From Apiotrichum sp. Y4204 (lineage: Eukaryota; Basidiomycota; Tremellomycetes; Trichosporonales; Trichosporonaceae), in assembly GCA_025531455.1 (NCBI GenBank), contig JAMYHL010000021.1, positions 434,001 through 498,000 on the forward strand: DNA of 64,000 bases, in the 5' to 3' direction. Below, piece after piece: positions 59,510 through 64,000 of the stretch. The translations under genes and the position numbers were made by a program. Each line of letters begins with the position of its first letter. Positions within the stretch are counted from its first letter, which is position 1. Below the pieces are notes generated by a model, which had not been told where the DNA came from, ran no database searches, and saw only the letters and a program-made list of their open reading frames with translations.

Positions 59510-62500
59510 GGCCAGCTCTTTGGAAAAGCATGTGGGGGAGTGTGGAAGTGAAATGCTGGGTAGGACGGTGACGCGGCGGCTTGTACCTGCGCTGCCGTCA
59601 AGGAGCTGCAGGGCGGTGGTTCGTCTGTCTCAGAGGCTCAAAAGTATCCGGTATGGGCCATATGGTCTCGCGAGTCTCCGTGGGGCTAAGATCCTCGACT
59701 TTTCGGCCAATAGACACGGGATCCTGGGGGGTCAATGCACACAGGTTCCTGCGAGTTCAATGCAGTTGGTATGTGTCTTTCCGTATTGAGCTCGCAGAGC
59801 TCATTGGGTCGTGCTGTGCCGTCTGAACGGTTCTGCAAGTCGTGAGCTGTGGAGAGTGCACACCGTTTGTCGAGGGCGCTGTTGGTTTCATCACAGACAA
59901 GAAAGCGATGAGCACTCCCCCGTACATCCAGTTTTGTCAGCTAAACGTCACATAAGCTGTAGCATGGATATCATGGAGCTGTGCAGCATGGTTCTGTAGT
60001 GTCCACTGCTTCCAAGGTACAAGCTTCTTGCCTAGCTCACGCTGTGCACTGCATGAGTGACACGAAACCCCCCGAGAGATCCAGAGTTCCTACTGCTTCC
60101 GGAAGCACATCCCCATTCCCAGCCAAGACACCAGGGGGCGGAAAGCACAGCTGGGACGTTTCAGACACGGTGGCAATGCCCGTCGTGTACACAGTCGGTG
60201 TGTTCCTAGCGTTTCATACCGGACCCTAGATTTGAAGCTTAAATTATAGCCTCCGCGTTCTAGCGCTCAAAGGATCGGGAGTACCGCCCAAAGGATCACC
60301 ACCACTGTTTACCCCGCGACGGCGAGAGCACTTCACAACATTTCACAGTTTACAGTATCTTCGCTTCGCATTGCACACACGGCGAGGAGATCCGGTTGGA
60401 GAGTCGGATAATTGGGGTTGAACAGCCTGCGGTTCTGTGCAGAGCATTGTGAACAGCGTGTTCGAGAACGTCCCCAATTTTACGATTTCACGACCTCAAC
60501 GACCGTTGCGCGCGCGAGGTGAATAGCGTCACGGCGGTGCGCGTTCTACCAACCGTGCCGTCTCTATCTAATACATCGTTCTTTTGGCGGCAATGTTCCT
60601 CTGGAATCCCCACAAGTGTAGCTTGTCAGCATTGGCATTCGCACGAGGTGGTTGGACGCCGCAGTGCGTGATGTTCCATGGTCACGCGGGGTCCACAGAC
60701 AACATGGCAGCGGGCATCTCATTGACACGAAGGATCCCGGCCTGATGAACGGACATAAAAGTATGGAGTCTCGCGACATTAACAACAAAGACGACGATGA
60801 AACGGCGACGCCGACGAACACGACAAAATCGGCGGCGAAGAGACAAGAACGAGGCGGAGAACAACAGCTCAATCCAGCCCCATGAGCGGCTGAACCGACC
60901 TCGCGAGGCAGGCAGAGGAGGCCGGAGTGGTGCTCGGAGGAAGAAGACGAACTCGCGGATGAGGGCGAGGGCAGGTCTTCCAGGCTCCGAAGGGTGGAAA
61001 GCGCCTCGGCAAGGTCAAGACGAACGGCAAAGGGAGGGCGTTGCGGAGCTTTCTTCGAGGGGTCCTTCAAGTGGCGGCTCGTCGTCCGGTCGGGGGAGGA
61101 AAGGCTCGACCTCATCGCTCAGCTCAGACAGCTCGTTCGGCACCGACCCGGGCAGCGGTGGCGGCAAATCCCCGCTTCTCAAGTCCGCTGCAGCCGAGTG
61201 CAGGAAACTCTGCCCGCACCAGGGAGCACACCCGTGCTTACAGAGCCATGCCTGCTATGGCTGGAAGCGGAGGACCGGGAAATTGTACTAGTAATCCACC
61301 AATGCTCGCTACAGCGAGACGGTGTTCATCGGGTAACGCTATGAAGATTCAGTGTTCTTTCCACCCTGTTTGTGGACGCTCATATGGGTATGTAGCATCA
61401 CTCTGAAAGGTCTGTTGTTCTTCACGCAATATCTCGACGAGAGGACAAGAGGGGCCGCGGTGTGGCCGCGTGTGAACCGCGTGCAAGTGGATCTCATCGA
61501 AGGCAGAGTGAGATCTGGAGCTGGTAGTGCATGATCGGGCTGCTATCATGATGCCGTGATGTGTCGCAGCCCGTGTGTTCCGTCAGCGTGGCATGCGCCG
61601 CTCCCTGTTCCGCAATATCGTTGCCGTACAATGGTGTTCTGTGGGATCTGTGGTGTGTAGCATCGTCCTCATGCACAGATTCTCTTGCTACCCACCTCAC
61701 CCCACAATTCGCACAACGTACTCTCCACGAGTGACTCCGCAGGAACAGACGATATTGAGGTCATTCAAAACCGTGGGTCAGCAACGTAACAATCTCGTAA
61801 TATCTGACCCAGCCCTATATCAAGTCCCTTGGGGGCTAATGTGTTCTGGTTGGCCGCTGATAACCGAAAGTAATCGCAAGGAAAGAATAAGGTCGGGTTG
61901 TGCTTTCGATCCTTTCAGGAACCAGGTACCATCTGCAGGGCATTACCGTTGACCCAGGGAGCGGTCTGTTTGACGGGGACCTTGATGACGATCGGAGGAC
62001 AATAGAGCTATCCGCCGAGACTTCACACATCTCCTCCGAACATCCCGCTATGCCCAAGACCATGACCATCGGCACCCTTGAATGATTTGGGAACCCGCTC
62101 TGAAACTAGTCACAATCAACGCCTCGTAACTGTCACGGCTTAGGTCATTTCTAGGTTCGCCGACGCCGCCTTGTATGCTCAAGAAGGAACGTTCAGCCGT
62201 ACGAGCGTAACGCTCCGCTTCTAGCGCGGGGCATAATCCTATCGACGGTTCCAGCAAAAGACTCGCACTCTCGGCTCTCTCAAGTGGATTGCTGAGATTT
62301 CTCCAAGGTTTTCCCCATGTTTTCTGGACCTTGGGGGTTTCAGTTTGGATTGAATTCGCACCATGAGGGTGAGTGTCTTGCTCTGCTTGGCCCGGTATTG
62401 ATTTAAGGTAAGAAGTTGTCACGCAGGACGTCATAGTGAATGGACATGGGACCGAAGATACGAAGGCCCCGGCAAAGGTACTGGGTACATCTTCCACTCT

Positions 62501-62792
62501 CCCAGGAGACCGTTCCTCCCTGTACCTTCCGCGACCTGTTTCACGGAAATGACAGTTCCTTCATTCAGTGGGGAGCCGAGAAGGGACCGAACCAAGCTTG
62601 GAGAGATGTCTCGGTCGGGAGCATCAGCAGACCCGGGAATCATCGTTGGCGAGCAAGACATCCGACCTAGCGAGCGATTCACACGTCGTGGCGGTCTACA
62701 AGGGAACCGGGAACCTGTCGACAAGTCTATACGTGAATTGCGAACTTGCCGTCAGTTCCCAATGTGAATACCGTACACACTAGCCCAAGGTA
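59510..62792. other. Sparse region, unresolved coding potential near 60.8-61.3 kb
   Basis: No gene can be modelled with confidence. Around 60790-61290 several frames on both strands stay open and show Arg/Lys/Ser/Gly- or Asp/Glu-rich low complexity (for example + strand 60797-61291, 164 codons). Frames with protein-like stretches also appear near 61900-62085 and 62549-62767 on the + strand. None could be joined by convincing splice sites. These may be remnants of a decayed gene or fast-evolving exons. Confidence 0.4.
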
Positions 62793-63621
62793 CTAGAGTT
62801 CGCAGGTCCGTTGGGAGTACATACGCCGTCCCCCGTGCCTGTTGTGCTCCACCACACCGAACCCTCTCTTGCCCGTCTGCAATGTCGGTCCTGGGATCCC
62901 GTGGCTGTGGGAAGCAACGAACATCAGCTTTTTGAGTGTATCCTGCTGCGTCGACATGTCGTAATTCGACTCCTTGAAGGTGGCACCTTGATTCTGGCGA
63001 ACACAACAGTTGAACGTTGAGGGTGTGGCGGTCGGGCATGTGGCGCCGGAGCATCCTGCGTAGGGTTGGGCTATGGCAAGAAGTGACTTATATCCGTCCT
63101 CACCGCAAAACTGCTCGACTAGATGTCTGAACAGTTGCTTTAGCAAGTTTAGACAGTCGTCAACTTCCCGTTGAGAATGCGCAAATTGCCAGTCGTGTTC
63201 ACCCGGGAGAATACTGACGGGTGTGATCTCCAGCTCACAGGTCAGACCAGGTTCCGAGGCGCAAGAATGCTCAGGCTCGGGGGCAGCGTCCGCCGAGGAC
63301 AGATTTCCGCGACGCGTTGTCGCTTTGTGGAGACACGCAATCATTTTCGTTTGCCACTGGCCACGTCCTGTACGTCCTGGGGCTGAAACCCGCCGGCTGT
63401 TGCTCCTAGGCTCTGAGGTTCGCGTCAAGAATGTCAGAGAACAAGGGTTGTTATAAAAGACGGCGAGACTGCAAAAGTCGGCAATACCTGTAGTCAACGA
63501 AGGACAGAGACTCAAGAATATACAAGAATACACGGATAAGCTCGGACAACTTACTCTCGCTCCGACAGCGGCTACTGACATGATCGAGATATAGGACGAA
63601 GTCCAGAACACACCTGAACAT
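62793..63621 (-). CDS. Tentative cysteine-rich hypothetical protein
   Basis: A weakly supported model. The ATG at 63621 sits in an ACCATG context and starts MFRCVLDFVLYLDHV. A textbook intron follows (GTAAGT donor, TTGACTACAG acceptor, 67 bases), joining in phase to IADFCSLAVFYNNPC. The frame then stays open through EPGLTCELEITPVSILP and VDDCLNLLKQLFRHLVEQFC. A possible second, 48-base intron would yield CGCSGATCPTATPSTFNCC, and the reading ends RRMYSQRTCEL at 62793. The clean first intron and the cysteine spacing argue for a real gene. Against it, there is no recognised domain, no clear signal peptide, and the C-terminal third has ordinary-looking composition. It could also be a decayed copy of a secreted protein. 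Confidence 0.35.
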
Positions 63622-64000
63622 GGTAGCATACGGGCCTGGTCTCCTACAGAAAAGTACCGAGGTTGTCGCTCGGGATATATTGCAGGACCATGTCGGCCAT
63701 ATGAGGCAATATTATCACCTTCAATAAATTTCTACAACGGGCTTTACTTTTCGCAAAGCGCCAACTCCACACTCCTCTTTGCCGCTCGACTTGGTAAATT
63801 GTCTGCTTCTAGTGAGCTCGAAAAAGTGTTGTCCCACTCTGCAGTCACTCGCTGCTCGCTTCTTCTTTCAACCACCCTAATTCCACCTTGTCCATATCAG
63901 CAAGTCCCCGCTGAACTTCACCGGCCACCTGTTGATGAGTCTAACATGCCATGTGCTCTTACTTCTTAAACTTATGCTATTAATATGGGCAGGGCTCTGA
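63622..64000. other. Right edge of window
   Basis: No gene is seen. The + strand becomes C/T-rich from about 63760, like the leaders of other genes here, so a + strand gene may start just beyond the window. Confidence 0.35.

Noticed and set aside
60797..61291. 164-codon + strand frame rich in Arg, Ser and Gly
   Set aside because: Other frames on both strands look equally protein-like here and none connects to flanking exons, so no model could be chosen.
1..64000. tRNA, rRNA, snRNA genes and CRISPR arrays
   Set aside because: No sequence with paired A and B boxes, no ribosomal RNA or U6-like core and no regularly spaced repeat array was found. A few GTTCGA-like words (for example near 39650 on the - strand) lack a foldable tRNA around them.

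Overview
The window looks like chromosomal DNA from a basidiomycetous yeast of the Tremellomycetes, most likely a Cryptococcus or Trichosporonales relative. The genes are GC-rich and interrupted by many short GT-AG introns of roughly 32-70 bases. Several have CTRAC-like branch sites just before the AG and long pyrimidine-rich 5' leaders. Every recognisable gene is a fungal nuclear gene. I see no bacterial, organellar or viral content and no recognisable transposon. Species-level assignment is inference.

Layout, left to right. RFC1, the large subunit of the replication clamp loader (+, 316-3928), converges on BEM1, a polarity scaffold (-, 4426-6821). A gene-poor stretch of about 13 kb (6822-19650) contains one gene I can support, a small secreted cysteine-rich WSC/CPL1-type protein (-, 11204-12257). 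A compact block follows: a Dsf2/Nif1-type Sel1-repeat protein (+, 19651-21808), translation factor eIF3g/TIF35 (+, 22594-24479), an unrecognised possibly winged-helix protein (-, 25040-26648), a BCL7-like protein with a large disordered tail (+, 27580-29666), the autophagy protease ATG4 (-, 29908-34071), a GH128/Asl1-type glycoside hydrolase (+, 34828-36117), and two tandem paralogous Myb/SANT-like proteins (+, 36440-36929 and 37382-38217).

A second, larger gene-poor stretch (38218 to about 53500) ends in a very long pyrimidine-rich leader for a CLG1-type Pho85 cyclin (+, about 53593-55747). The right end is sparse. It holds an intronless protein built of two copies of an unfamiliar Cys/His domain (-, 58616-59509) and a tentative cysteine-rich gene (-, 62793-63621).

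The genes do not form one pathway or a biosynthetic cluster. They cover replication (RFC1), polarity and the cell cycle (BEM1, the Dsf2/Nif1 type, CLG1), translation (TIF35), autophagy (ATG4), cell-wall glucan and surface functions (GH128, WSC/CPL1) and chromatin or transcription (BCL7-like, Myb-like). The strongest candidate for something undescribed is the duplicated Cys/His-domain protein at 58616-59509. Next are the Myb-like paralogue pair with a shared intron position and an apparently over-represented intergenic palindrome, GTAC(A/T)GTAC. Exon joins were read by eye from splice signals and reading frame; none was tested against transcripts.
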